Below are positions 45,856-55,894 of a stretch of DNA of 64,000 nt, piece after piece. This DNA comes from Paraspadella gotoi (Eukaryota > Chaetognatha). Under the pieces are notes generated by a model. The model searched no databases. It was not told where the DNA came from and saw nothing but the letters and a program-made list of their open reading frames with translations. The translations under genes and the position numbers were made by a program. The stretch spans positions 21,387,048 through 21,451,047 of the forward strand of contig CM119268.1 in the NCBI GenBank assembly GCA_051294375.1. The letters run 5' to 3'. The first letter of the stretch is position 1. Each line of letters opens with the position of its first letter.

Positions 45856-46695
45856 TATTAGGAGTGGTTACGTCGTCGTCGTCGTCGTCGTCATTTTCTC
45901 TATTTTTCCCAATAATTAACTTTCTATATTTTTTCTCTCTTCCAGCTGCGATTCACCGGCGAATCACTGATCACTTCCGTTTAATCACTCGTGAATTTCA
46001 TCTCAGTACAAATTATTTGATTCCATTTTTTTTCTCTTTCTTTTTCCATTAACACTTTTTTTTATTGCTTTAAAAGTTTTTTCTTTTTTAACTTATTTAT
46101 TATTATTTATTTATTATTTAAAAATAATTGTGAGTCCAATTGCACCGGAAGCTCACGTTTGTACTATATTATCGTTCATCTTTCAATATTTTGCGAAAAA
46201 TTATCGCCACCTTTTCTCTTGATTAATGAATTTCAATTTCCTTATTTTTCTTCTGTTTTTAAAAACATTCAGATATTTTCCTTTTAACTTTTTTAAAGCT
46301 TTTTTTTCTTTTTTCAATATTTTATATTCTATTTTTTCTTTTCTTATTTTAAAAATTCTTTCTTGGCAAAAACTGAGAAAAGACTTTCGTTGGCAACGAG
46401 TCGAGATTAGTGACCTAATCCGAGATTTAAAATCTTTTTTCTTGTTTGGCTTGACTATTTTTTGGGGCACAGTCATTGATTTAATGGTTGATTTATTGTT
46501 TGATATATTTTTTTTATTTAATGTTTAATTAATTATAGATTGATTAATTGATTGATTGATTTATGGATGGATTTATTTATTTATGTTTTTTTAATCTAGT
46601 ATTATCTATTTATTCTTTGATTTCTTGAATTAATGAATGATTGATTGATTGATGAATCGATCGATCAATCCCCCCCTTTTTAACCCCCCCCCCAG

Positions 46696-46888
46696 GCATC
46701 CGTATCTGCATGCTCGGTCTCCCCAACAAAATTCCCCACGCCGACTTCATGATTCGCTATTCGATCGTGGCTCCCAAGACTTTCGCCGAGATGGCGGCCG
46801 ATCTCGATTCCTGCGCGCAGAAGGCTTTGGTCGAAGCGGGGATGGACGCCGACTCTTTCCGCTGCGGTATTACCAAGATCATGTTTAG
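46696..46888 (+). CDS. Mhc: Myosin exon 17: SH1 helix and converter
   Basis: 193 bases (2 + 63 codons + 2), acceptor ACCCCCCCCCCAG, donor AG|gtgagt. It begins IRICMLGLPNKIPHADFMIR (SH1 Cys in IRIC; the family has IRICRKGFP.R). It continues through a diverged converter to FRCGITKIMFR, matching (Y/F)R.G.TK(V/I)FFR. The usual Arg-Lys after IRIC is replaced by Met-Leu. Confidence 0.96.
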
Positions 46889-46984
46889 GTGAGTTTCATT
46901 CATTGAAGGGGACTTACCTTCAATGGGTTAAGGAGAGAGGGATAAAGTTTGGGGAATTGTAATCCAGTCATACCTTTGCAAATA

Positions 46985-47180
46985 CGCTTTTTGCTAATGT
47001 GACATGGTAATCCAAAATCGGTTTTTTAGAAGGGACATGCTTAAAGTCGGGCATGGCATAAGTTCACCCCGCCTGTAAGCATGACATCTTCAGTCGTGAC
47101 TCAGTGGCATATTAAGTAAAGCCGTCAGCTCATGAACACTAGGTACCGGGTTCAATCCCAACCTGGTACCTACCCTGCGA
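46985..47180 (+). repeat. tRNA-like SINE head in myosin intron 17
   Basis: The stretch ACTCAGTGGCATATTAAGT resembles an A box. GGTTCAATCCC, about 40 bp further at about 47148, fits the RNA polymerase III B box consensus GGTTCRANNCC exactly. A full tRNA cloverleaf does not form, so this is probably a tRNA-derived SINE rather than a tRNA gene. Its downstream boundary is not clear. Confidence 0.5.
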
Positions 47181-47728
47181 GAAGCTCTAGCATGACCGTA
47201 AACCATCTTGGGGGCATGGAAAACCTTCAAAAAAGATTCCAAGCCAAGGACCCGTTCCATAGCTACGAGAGGGGTTGAAGAAGTTGCGGATAGTCATCTT
47301 CAGCCTTATCCGTATGCTTTCCTAAAATCGAATTTTAGAGTTAGACATGCCGACCGGACTCAGTTTTCAGGTCAGGGAATCCTATCCTAAACGAGGCCCT
47401 TACCGTCTTAATTAGATGAGATCAAAGGGCAAGAAATCTCAAACACCGCGTAACAGAGCAAGAAATAATTTGCCAAACAGTGTCTAAATATAATTTTGTT
47501 TGCCCTTCTGAAGCCTTACTGGTGCCCACTAATGCATGAAATTAAAAAAATAAATTTACCAAGTAGTTTTTATTTTTATGTTCTATATGCTAAATTTTAA
47601 TTCTATTAAACTCTATTATTTTTTATTTACGTATTTGTATTTTTTGTCCAACTCTGTGTCATTGGAATAAAAGCGCATAAATATATTCCCTGAGCTGTAT
47701 CTGAAAATGACCTTGAATTGACCTTTAG

Positions 47729-47906
47729 AGCCGGCATGCTGTCCCAACTGGAGGAGATCCGAGAGAAGGCGTTGGCCGCCATCTTCGTCAAGATGCAAGT
47801 TCAAGCGAGACGAGTCTTGGTTCACGTGAAATATCAAGAGAAAGTGGCGGAGAAAAAAGCGATTGGGTCGATTCAGAGGAACGTGAGGAATTATTTCACT
47901 TGCAGG
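47729..47906 (+). CDS. Mhc: Myosin exon 18: neck with two IQ-like segments
   Basis: 178 bases (1 + 59 codons). It begins AGMLSQLEEIREKALAAIFV, the start of the lever arm (family AG(V/M)L.(Q/H)(M/L)E..R...L), then has two light-chain-binding segments. The first is around VKMQVQARRVLVHVKYQ and the second around IGSIQRNVRNYFTCR. The second IQ is well kept (IQRN(V/L)R.Y). The canonical first IQ (IQ...RG) is degraded. The donor is AGG|gtaagt. Confidence 0.94.
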
Positions 47907-47989
47907 GTAAGTTAATAAGGTGAGGGGAGGAGGAAGAGGAGAAGGAATATGGATAAACGGGACTAAGGAGAATGTAAGAGAGAAAGGGC

Positions 47990-48330
47990 ATGATCCTAAG
48001 ACAATATTACATCAACAGCAGGGTGGCCTGTGATGCCCATTGGGATGGGTCTTCACATAGTTAACTCCGACACTCAGTGACGGCTCTTGTCACTGGCGCG
48101 GTTACCCTAGGACGGTCTCGCTTTGCCAACGCAGAGAGAAGTCGTTAGGACAAGTGGATGGAACACTACGCCTGGGATGGGGTGTTCCCCCTCTGAGCCA
48201 ATGGATTTGGCTGAACGATGGTAGACGTGAGGCGGTGGGAATATACCGCCACAATATATCTCCTTCTCTTTATAAAGAGTGGATGGTTTCAATTCATTTG
48301 TTTAAATTGTTATGGCAAAAAGAAGTTAAA
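47990..48330. other. Intron segment with a GC-richer, repeat-like block
   Basis: About 48000-48250 has near-50% GC and short inverted motifs (CAGTGACGGCTCTTGTCACTGG, GGTGGGAATATACCGCC). It may be an interspersed element; I found no second copy in the window. Confidence 0.35.
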
Positions 48331-48781
48331 AAAGGAAGATAAAGAAATTACACAAAAGATAAGATAAGAGGAGAAAGGAAAAAGGAAAAGACGAGAAAAG
48401 AATTTAGGGGAAAATGAGATAAACAAAAGAAAAAAGGAAAAACGAAAATAAAGGAAAAGAAATTAGTTTCACAGTATAATTGAGATAAAAATGATAAAAG
48501 AGAAAAAGAAAAGACGTAGAATCGATGGTTATTTTTGTGAGTGAATTTCGTGATCGACGTCGTGGAAAAAAAGGTGGAATCACAGATTCACGCTTCACTG
48601 AATTCGATGGCGAATTTCAAGGGGAAAGATTTGACAGAAAACGTCGAGAGTCGTCGGGGAATGTCAGGGAATGCCAAATACTGTCAGGGAATGTCAGGGA
48701 ATGTCATGAAACTTAGCGGAAAGTCACGAAAAGTCGCAATGTCGCGAGACTCGGGAAGTTGTCATGAAAACTAACGGAGAG

Positions 48782-48791
48782 AGGAAGAGAG

Positions 48792-48856
<65 letters not shown>
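48782..48856. repeat. (GA)n microsatellite
   Basis: GA array with two GGA interruptions at its start, after TGTCAGGGAA tandem words at 48658-48710. Confidence 0.95.
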
Positions 48857-48858
<2 letters not shown>

Positions 48859-49033
48859 GAACCCAGCAGAAAGGGGTCACAATTCTCGTACTTTAGCACT
48901 TGAATTGACAAGCGATGTTATTCATGGTGCAAAGGAACTCGAGAGAGAAAAGAGGAAAAGGAAAAATATATTTTTTTAATTTCTGCTTTTCTGGTTACAT
49001 ATGTATGGATGAATATATTCCATTGTCGCAAGG

Positions 49034-49043
49034 AAGAGAGAGA

Positions 49044-49077
<34 letters not shown>

Positions 49078-49078
49078 A
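49034..49078. repeat. (GA)n microsatellite abutting the retrotransposon 3' end
   Basis: GA array with a single GATA interruption, directly joined to the AATTTG tail of the retrotransposon. Confidence 0.93.
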
Positions 49079-49469
49079 TTTGAATTTGAATTTATTCAAT
49101 GGGGCTTTAGGCACAAAATAAAACAATAGGCCATAAAAAGCTACTTTATTACATTTAAGTCTACGAATTTAGGCATTCATCATGAAATCTTTCCAATTTA
49201 CAATTTATGCATGTATTTTCCCTTTGTAAATAATCCCATCCCAACAGCGTTTCGATAGGTGAAATGTTTGTCTGAATAGTATTAGAATTAATATGATTAA
49301 TAGCATCGTCAAATAGGTGATTTCCTCGGATAATTCTTTTCAATCTCCGTACAGCAAAGTTTTTAACATAGTCAGATAATGGTATTTGGCCTGCGGCATC
49401 TAATGTGGCAGCAGTAGGAGTATGACTAGGTAAATTTTGAAAAATACGAATGGCTCTTAATTGTAAGCG

Positions 49470-49473
<4 letters not shown>
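49078..49473 (-). mobile_element. 5'-truncated non-LTR retrotransposon
   Basis: On the minus strand the end of a reverse-transcriptase ORF is followed by a roughly 80-base 3' UTR. The 3' UTR ends in TGAATAAATTCAAATTC, a short tandem tail typical of CR1/Jockey-like elements. Its 5' end is cut by a (GA)n array at 49472-49522. It sits in myosin intron 18. Confidence 0.65.
49161..49473 (-). CDS. Reverse transcriptase C-terminal fragment
   Basis: About 103 codons on the minus strand run to TAG at 49161. The start, DRLQLRAIRIFQNLPSHTPT, then AATLDAAGQIPLSDYV and AVRRLKRI, resembles the thumb and C-terminal region of Jockey/CR1-type non-LTR reverse transcriptases (L...R.(I/L)R.......TP..AL....G..PL). 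It ends with a CXXC..H-like cluster (CINCKLERFHDEC) that may be a zinc-binding motif (C-x2-C-x6-H-x3-C). There are no stops inside, so the insertion may be fairly young. The catalytic residues (YxDD) are not in the fragment, so it is inactive. Confidence 0.6.

Positions 49474-49522
<49 letters not shown>
49472..49522. repeat. (GA)n array at the retrotransposon 5' truncation point
   Basis: Pure GA array starting exactly where the coding similarity stops. Confidence 0.95.
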
Positions 49523-49524
<2 letters not shown>

Positions 49525-49822
49525 TACGACCTCTCTCCACATAATCTCTCTCTCATTTCCTCTTCATCGTTAATCTCAATTCATAATTCCTCCGTAAAAA
49601 AAAAATAATGAATTCCGCCCTCGAGCAAAAATAATATTCACATTGTATTAAGTTAAAAGAATTTATTCGCGTCTCGTTTTTATTTCATAATTTATAAAAT
49701 CATTGGACTTAATTCATCAGTCAATTCGTCAATAAACATCGGAAAGGATTAGGTTTGGAAAAGGACTTTCATATAATGACCAATCAATCAATCAATCAAT
49801 TATATTTTCTTTTTCTCTCCAG

Positions 49823-49922
49823 GACTGGGCGTGGTACAAGTTCTACACGTTGATAAAGGGAGAGATGGAGGTTTTGAAGAAGAAACAAGCCGAAGAAGAG
49901 AGAAGGAAAGCGATGAAAGAAG
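49823..49922 (+). CDS. Mhc: Myosin exon 19: head-rod junction
   Basis: 100 bases (33 codons + 1), acceptor CTTTTTCTCTCCAG. It encodes DWAWYKFYTLIKGEMEVLKK and a charged helix KQAEEERRKAMKE. WxWYK(L/F)(F/W) marks the end of the lever arm in myosin II, but here WP is WA and the invariant Pro of the K..PLL hinge is absent. The helix would then run straight into the tail. The donor G|gttaat is weak. An indel-rich second copy is at 61371. Confidence 0.9.
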
Positions 49923-50339
49923 GTTAATTTACTCATTGAATCGAGTATTACGTCTGAATAAAAGATTTCCCCTTGGGGTAAGGCAAAAGAAAGTATTAGG
50001 GAACTATTTTGTAATATAGCCTTCACGTTATATAATTAAGTACGCCTTCAGAAAGTTCTCTTTATGGTAAAAAGACTAGTATTTTCTTTCGGTTAACCCT
50101 GAAGGCAAGGATTAATATCTTTTAAGAAATTAAGCTTCATAAGTATCATTAAAAAATTTAAATTATATTCTTTTTAAATAACGTTTTAGGATATCTTTGA
50201 ATGATGGGAAAACGATTTGACCAAGAATAGATTATCTCTACTAAAGACTCTAGGGCTCATCCCTGTATCGCCCCATGGGGAAGCCTTTTTTAGGCGACAG
50301 TATATCTCGGATTATTAGATTTCAAAGGACGAACGGGTT

Positions 50340-50373
50340 TTGCTTGCGTCGTCGTCGTCGTCTTCGTCGACAA

Positions 50374-50443
<70 letters not shown>

Positions 50444-50445
50444 TT
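50340..50445. repeat. (GTC)n then (ATC)n triplet array in a myosin intron
   Basis: About 5 GTC and 25 ATC triplets. The copy at 61930-62010 is interrupted by many indels. Confidence 0.93.
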
Positions 50446-50616
50446 TAATCCTCGTAACTTCTCGCACAGAAAAAAGGGAAAAAACTGGAAAACAATGTCA
50501 TGAATTGACAAAGGTTTCACCGGAAAGAGGAAGGTCGCTCTGACGGCTTAAGTCTTACATAACGACTACAACAACAAGGATAACAACAACGACAAACATT
50601 TCCCTTTCTCTTCCAG

Positions 50617-50714
50617 GTTTCGAGAAATTTCAAGCCATGTTGGCAGCAGCGGTTGAGGCACGCCACTCGGCGGAGGCGGAGAACGCCCGGGCGGCGAAAC
50701 GATTGGCCGCTTTG
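50617..50714 (+). CDS. Mhc: Myosin exon 20: early tail helix
   Basis: 98 bases (2 + 32 codons), acceptor CTCTTCCAG. The product FEKFQAMLAAAVEARHSAEA, then ENARAAKRLAAL, is an Ala-rich amphipathic helix. It is not the usual S2 start of muscle myosins. The donor is not clear: no GT follows in this copy (AAGGAGTGGGGG), but the second copy reads GGGTGAGAG at the same place. An assembly error in the splice site is therefore likely and the end may be off by a few codons. Confidence 0.75.
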
Positions 50715-50724
50715 AAGGAGTGGG

Positions 50725-50746
50725 GGAGAGAAGAGAGAGAGAGAGG

Positions 50747-50819
<73 letters not shown>

Positions 50820-50820
50820 T
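50725..50820. repeat. (GA)n array at the end of myosin exon 20
   Basis: GA array with GGA interruptions starting at or within about 10 bases of the splice donor. Confidence 0.95.
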
Positions 50821-51189
50821 ATAAAATTCGGAAAATAAAAAAAACGTGTCCCAAATGACAAAATATTAAGTAAGTGAATTAGTTCTTCTATAATCATTCG
50901 TAGAGACTATTTATTTCACGACCTCGAACTCCTTTTTCTCATGCTCCTCCTCCTTCTCCTCCTCCTCCTCCTCTTCCTCTTCCTCCCTGACCAGAGCTTT
51001 CCGCTCACCTTCCCACTCAATCACAGAAAACGGATTTGCATCTCATTTTTCGTTCGTGAATTCGACATTCGAGGCTTGAATTTAAAGATTGACCACAACC
51101 AAAAATGACCAGTTGACCACATATCGCTGACCGAGGAACATTGACCACCGACTGACCAATGACCACTCTCGTTCTGATTTTTTTTTAGT
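50821..51189 (+). other. Mhc: Myosin intron 20, first part
   Basis: CTC triplets at 50945-50985 and a run of TGACCA words at about 51090-51165. No exon. Confidence 0.7.
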
Positions 51190-51345
51190 TATATGGAAAG
51201 CGATTGGTCAAACCAAGATAAAAATTATTGAGCTATCTTGACCCTCACTTTTGACGGGCTATGGTGGGCTTAGGCTTTCATCCTTCTTACATATCAGGAC
51301 TTTCGCTCAGTCGAGTTTATTGACTCCCAGAATTATTGGCTTCCT
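51190..51345 (+). repeat. Dispersed repeat family, copy 4
   Basis: ATTGGTCAAACCAAG, GAGCTATCTTGACCCTCACT, GGCTATGGTGGGCTTAGGCT and GTTTATTGACTCCCAGA follow the order of the copy at 6899-7090. It lies in myosin intron 20 and is repeated with indels at 62810-62960. Confidence 0.65.
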
Positions 51346-51487
51346 TATCAAAATGTAACAATTTGAGAATTAAAGAATCCAGACGTGATATTTGTTCATA
51401 AAAGAGGATGAGTGACAGAAAGTTTATTTGCTAAAACAACGACAACACTAACGACGACAACAACAACGACGTAAATTCTCTTTTTAG

Positions 51488-51612
51488 GCGGAGATCGAAT
51501 CGATGGGAGTGACTGCAGTGAAGGCGGCGGCAGAAATCGTGGAGGCGACGAATGATGTGGAAAAGATGGAGAAGAAAAGAGAAGACTACATCGCGAAGAG
51601 AGATAGAGAGAG
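51488..51612 (+). CDS. Mhc: Myosin exon 21: tail helix
   Basis: 125 bases (41 codons + 2), acceptor CTCTTTTTAG, donor AG|gtgaga. The product AEIESMGVTAVKAAAEIVEA, then NDVEKMEKKREDYIAKRDRE, is a continuous charged helix that fits a coiled coil loosely. It aligns poorly with the canonical S2. Confidence 0.82.
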
Positions 51613-51818
51613 GTGAGAGGGAGAGAGAGAGAGAGAAAGAGAAGAGAGAGGTGATAAGTGAGAGGGAGAGGGAGAGGATTACATCGCGAAGAGAGAGGAA
51701 AGTGAGAGGGAGATAAAGGAGAGGGTAAGGGAGAGAAATGGCGTCCTAATTCCCATTAATTTTTCTTTTTCCTCTTTTTTCCTTTGCCCTCTTCCTTTCT
51801 TCTCCTCTTTCTTCACAG

Positions 51819-51931
51819 GAAAGAAATGAAGGAAGAAATTGCAAAGAACAAAGAGGAGGCGACAACAAAGAAGGCGGCTGCCGATGCGGGATTGGAGGAG
51901 GCCAAGAAGAAGACAAAGGAATGCTTTGGGG
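51819..51931 (+). CDS. Mhc: Myosin exon 22: tail helix, last seen
   Basis: 113 bases (1 + 37 codons + 1), acceptor TCTTTCTTCACAG. It encodes KEMKEEIAKNKEEATTKKAA and ADAGLEEAKKKTKECFG. The donor G|gtaaga is followed by two further in-phase donors 60 and 120 bases later, in a tandem repeat. The open frame actually continues to a TAA at 52120-52122, so a read-through end is also possible. Confidence 0.8.
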
Positions 51932-52110
51932 GTAAGAGGGAGAAGAGGAAATGGAGGGAGAAGGGGAAGAAGATAAAGAAACGCTTTGCAGGTGAGAGGG
52001 GGAAGAGGAAATGGAGGGAGAAGGGGAAGAAAATAAAGAAACGCTTTGCAGGTGAGAGGGGGAAGAGGAAATGGAGGGAGATGGGGAAGAAGATAAATAC
52101 AGAGGATGAT
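51932..52110 (+). repeat. Mhc: 60-bp tandem repeat carrying splice donors
   Basis: Three near-identical 60-bp units follow exon 22. Donor-like GT sites lie at 51932 (gtaaga), 51992 (gtgaga) and 52052 (gtgaga), all in the same codon phase. Each unit reads open in the exon's frame as a 20-residue Lys/Arg-rich repeat beginning GKREKRKWREKGKK. Unit junctions resemble the exon's own end (AAAG.AA.GCTTTG). The same array is in the second copy at 63566-63740. Confidence 0.85.
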
Positions 52111-52212
52111 CCTTTTCCCTAATCCTAATCAAAATCCCTAACCGAATTTTTAACCTAATATCTATCCACAACCCTAGTTTTTAAACTAACTAAAATTCTG
52201 AAATTAATCTTA

Positions 52213-52311
52213 AATGGGTCACTTTTCCAAAATAATAATCGCAAAACCGCTAGTTTTTACGATAAATCGTTCAAAAAAAAATCTTAAAAGCATAAGGAAT
52301 CGAGCCTACTT
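52213..52311. repeat. Segment also present inverted at 54999-55105
   Basis: Carries AATGGGTCACTTTTCC, then GCTAGTTTTTACGATAAATC and GGAATCGAGCCTACTT. The reverse complement appears at 54999-55105, and a direct copy at 63860-63960. Confidence 0.9.
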
Positions 52312-52336
52312 NNNNNNNNNNNNNNNNNNNNNNNNN
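52312..52336. other. Assembly gap (25 N)
   Basis: Same fixed length as the gap at 32763-32787, so these are scaffold joins of unknown size. Confidence 1.
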
Positions 52337-53580
52337 GAAACCTAAGACCACGACCGGTTCAGGCTTCTATTAATTGTTTTAGCGTGGTTCTTCTTTGTGA
52401 CGTCTGTTTCGCTGTCGTCTCGTGAACGGCCGGTTCACGCAGTGTTTTCGCATATATAAAAACTACTACGCTTTTATAGTTTTGGCTGTGACTTACCGTT
52501 TTTTTTAAAATAAAATTATTATGAATTATGATAAAGTTTTACAAAAGGTGTGTGCGATCATAGTAAGTTAAAAATTTAGATATGGCTTTCTCATCTTGAA
52601 ATAGCTGTGATATATTTTCATATTACATTTGGATTTAAGTATTTTTTGTTTGAATTTCCACTTCATATTGATTTACTGCAACTATGCAAATGAATTATAG
52701 ATCTCATTATATCATCAATTAGTATATAGAAATGCTTTAAGCTAATTTACATATTGCGCATAGATAATATGAAATGTGAAATTCAAAAAATTTTTTTTAA
52801 AATTTCTAATAAAAATGGGAACATCAAAGGATTTTTATAATAGAGTAAACAAATACAATTAGATAAAAAAATAAAATAAAATCTTTTACAAGCTCGATGA
52901 AAAATTGGAAAAATTTCCAATTGTAAACCATTGTAACGACATTTTTTGCCTTTCTTTTATTATTTTTTATATATATATATATTTTTTTTAGCGCTGCTTT
53001 TCTGAATCGTTTAAAACGAGTTCAGTTCTCTCTGTCTCTCTTTGTGTGCGGATCTCTGACGTGATCGTTCGTTTTTTGAAAAATCTGATTATTTTTTTCT
53101 TTCTAAAAACATATATATTTTGATCAGGCGCTGCCCTTTTCTAATCGTTAAAAAAAACGAGTTCAGGTCTCTCTCTCTCTCCCTCCGTCTCCCTCCGTCT
53201 CGCTCTCTCTCTCTCTCTCTCTCTCTGCCTCTCTCTTCTCTCTCTTTTTTTTTACAAAAAAAATATTATTCACTTTGTTTTACCACCGTTTTTGAAAAAT
53301 TCTTATTATTTCTTTCCTTCTAAAAACTTTTATTATCGCCATTTATTCCGCGCTCTTCTCTCAATACAAAATCCCAAATTTACATCTGAGATTTTCGTGG
53401 ATTTTTTTGAGAAATGTGAAGAATAACTAACTTCACCTGGATTTCGTGGCCGTTGCGGGGCAACGAGTAAACAATGTCGAGGAACATGACCTAATAACGC
53501 GTTACGTGTATAAAAAAATCAACTTGACCGGATCACGCCGATATAAACAAGAGTGACCTAATATTGCGTATCGTTGGCGG
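52337..53580. other. AT-rich, gene-free, CT repeats
   Basis: No exon is supported. (CT)n-containing modules occur at 53020-53040 and 53168-53245. Confidence 0.6.
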
Positions 53581-53588
53581 GAAAACTT

Positions 53589-53683
<95 letters not shown>

Positions 53684-53745
53684 TCTCCTCTTTTTTTTTT
53701 TACAAAAAAAATTTATTCACTTGTAAACGAGTAAACACGTGTTCC

Positions 53746-53784
<39 letters not shown>

Positions 53785-53992
53785 CTCTCTCTCTTCTATC
53801 TATCGCCTTCTCTCTCTTTCTCTCTTTTCTATCTCTTTTTTTTGTACAAAATAATTTTTAGTCACCTTTTTTTTACCTCCGTCACTGCGCGACGAGTAAA
53901 CGAGTTCCGGCTCTCTCTATCTCTCTCTCTCTCTCTCTTTTTTTTTTTACAAAAAAAAAATTTTTTAGTCACTTTTTTTCACTCTCTCTCTT

Positions 53993-54023
<31 letters not shown>

Positions 54024-54170
54024 ATGTACGACCGTTCGTTTTTTGAAAAATTCTTATTATTTTTTCCTTCTAAAAACTTTTATTATCGCCATTTATTTTT
54101 TTTCTCTATACAAAATCCCAAATTTACATCCGAGATTTTCATGGATTCCTTTTAGAAAAAAGGAAAAATA
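53100..54170. repeat. Degenerate tandem modules with GAGTTC(A/C)GG-CT array-TTTACAAAA
   Basis: Four or five modules share a GACGAGTAAACGAGTTCCGG-like start, a (CT)n run, a T run and a TTTACAAAAAA stretch. Within them, about 53285-53420 and 54037-54165 are close copies (TTTTATTATCGCCATTTATT, then CAAATTTACAT(C/T)(C/T)GAGATT). Confidence 0.7.
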
Positions 54171-54718
54171 ACTTATAATGCAGGCAATGTCACATGTACA
54201 TCAGCTTGCTGCTGTACATATAGCTGCTATATGTCCGGCAATTGCGCGGATTAATTTAATTACATATAAAACTTTCTAACAAAAAATTTTTTTTGTTTTT
54301 TGTTTATTACTGTAACTTGGACCGGTCGCCCACTATTGGCAAATTATATCTAAAATAGGAGTTGAGAAGAGAGATATTGTCAAATTAAAACTTACTTTTT
54401 TGTTATTCTAATAATTTTTACAATTTTAAAATTGTAAATTTTTTTTAGTGTATATATTTAATCATTTTTATTCTTTTTTAAAATAATAATTATTTGAGTT
54501 GGATAATATTTATAAAATTAGTTAAATATGCAAATATGAAATTTGACCTCGGTCTGGTTTCTTCTTAAAAAAAAGAACAATCTAAATTTCATTCAAAGGA
54601 AAGGAAAAGAGTTCGTCCCTACTCAGATACGTCGAAAAACGAGTTCAGCTCTGCAGGGCGGTCCAGTTCTGATTATACTTTATATAAACGAGAGTGAAAA
54701 CTGACCAGGCCTCTCTCA

Positions 54719-54720
<2 letters not shown>

Positions 54721-54756
<36 letters not shown>

Positions 54757-55008
54757 ATTCATACACGCATTTGTTTGTTTTATTTACGATGAATGACTCA
54801 TCGCGTCAATGAATGACTATCATCGCATCAATGAATGATTATCTCAATATCAATGAATGATTATCATCACATCAATAATGACTATCATCGCATCAATCAT
54901 TTGATTATCATCACATCAGTTATTTTATTATCATCGCATCAATTATTGGTTATCATCGCATCAATATTATGGTTATCATCGCATCGAAATATTTGGTTAT
55001 CATCAAAA
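54721..55008. repeat. (CT)n, then ATGAATGACTATCATCGCATC minisatellite
   Basis: (CT)n at 54721-54754, then about ten units of a 20-27-bp repeat built from GATTATCATC and GCATCAATGAATG words at 54785-55008. The end of the window (63961-64000) carries its reverse complement. Confidence 0.85.
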
Positions 55009-55105
55009 GTAGGCTCGATTCCTTATGCTTTTAAGATTTTTTTTTTGAACGATTTATCGTAAAAACTAGCGTTTTGCGATTATATTTTTGGAAAAGTGAC
55101 CCATT
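54999..55105 (-). repeat. Inverted copy of 52213-52311
   Basis: The minus strand matches 52213-52311 almost base for base (AGTAGGCTCGATTCCTTATG on the + strand). Similarity stops sharply after CCCATTTA. The copy at 63860-64000 runs through this sequence into the reverse complement of the 54960-55000 minisatellite, so the two were adjacent in one orientation in that read. Confidence 0.9.
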
Positions 55106-55109
55106 TATA

Positions 55110-55755
55110 GACGAGGAGACGAGTTCGGCTCGAAGGAGAATAATCAGATTTTCGTCGATTTTCCGTTCAAAAATGGTTCCTTCAAAAAGTATATAGTCAG
55201 CCCACTACGAAGTTGTGGGGAATATGGGCATATTTCGAAAGCGCTGGGGTCTTGGGAAGACGAACTGGGGGGAGCGCGTGGGAGAAATATTTTAACATTT
55301 TAGTAATTTAAAAGGTTCAATAAGAGGACAGGTTTGTGCCTTTTTTTTTGAGATGTTCTTTTTTTCCCTACTGCCGTATCCATAATTAAAACAAAAGTAA
55401 TGGTATGGCTACAGATAATGATAGACCACTGTCTTGCTTCAATTCGAGTATATAATGATATGTGTAAATTCTTAGCAAGCTTGCTCTGCATATATATAAG
55501 CAATCAAATAAACTGGTTTTCAGTTGTATTTTATGACCTCGTGCCCATGGAGATAAAGATTTCAAGTTAATCAGCTGTTAGATAGGTTTGAACTTTACTT
55601 TGAATGGGGGTCGAGCGCGGGAAATAAATTTTGAATAATTAATATTAATCAAAGATTAAATCAAATGGCATGATTTTTTTCCAGGATTAAATCCGCTTAA
55701 GATTCTTTGTTTATGCTCTGTTCGCGGCGCCGTATTGAATTTGCGCAGTGAATTC
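55110..55755. other. Gene-free, start of a different sequence block
   Basis: Microsatellites are nearly absent from here to about 60.4 kb. No exon is supported in this part. Confidence 0.5.
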
Positions 55756-55894
55756 TTAAAGTTTCTTTGTGCGCCTGTGCAAGCCTCGGAGAGCCTCATG
55801 GTCATGCGTGATGGCTTCGCGATCTTTGTTGAGCGAATCGCTTTGGATGATCACCTGCTCGACAGCGATTCGGGTCAGATCCGCGTTCTCGTTT
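55756..55894 (-). CDS. Candidate coiled-coil exon, Girdin/Daple-like
   Basis: On the minus strand GCTAAG precedes one base and 45 codons, ending in TAA at 55756. The product NENADLTRIAVEQVIIQSDS, then LNKDREAITHDHEALRGLHR, is a strong coiled coil. The pattern N-L-(K/R)-(E/D)-E..(Y/H)...(R/Q)DHE.L..LH resembles the CCDC88 family (Girdin, Daple), which links membranes, G proteins and actin. That assignment rests on memory of the family pattern only. The acceptor is poor and the stop is abrupt, so it may be a broken copy or carry an assembly error. Confidence 0.35.

Noticed and set aside
45270-46052. 260-codon Phe/Ser/Leu frame, the longest apart from the RRM exon and the gap-spanning ones
   Set aside because: Read from a CTTCC tract inside myosin intron 16.
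47100-47175. tRNA gene
   Set aside because: A and B boxes are present but acceptor, anticodon and T stems do not pair.
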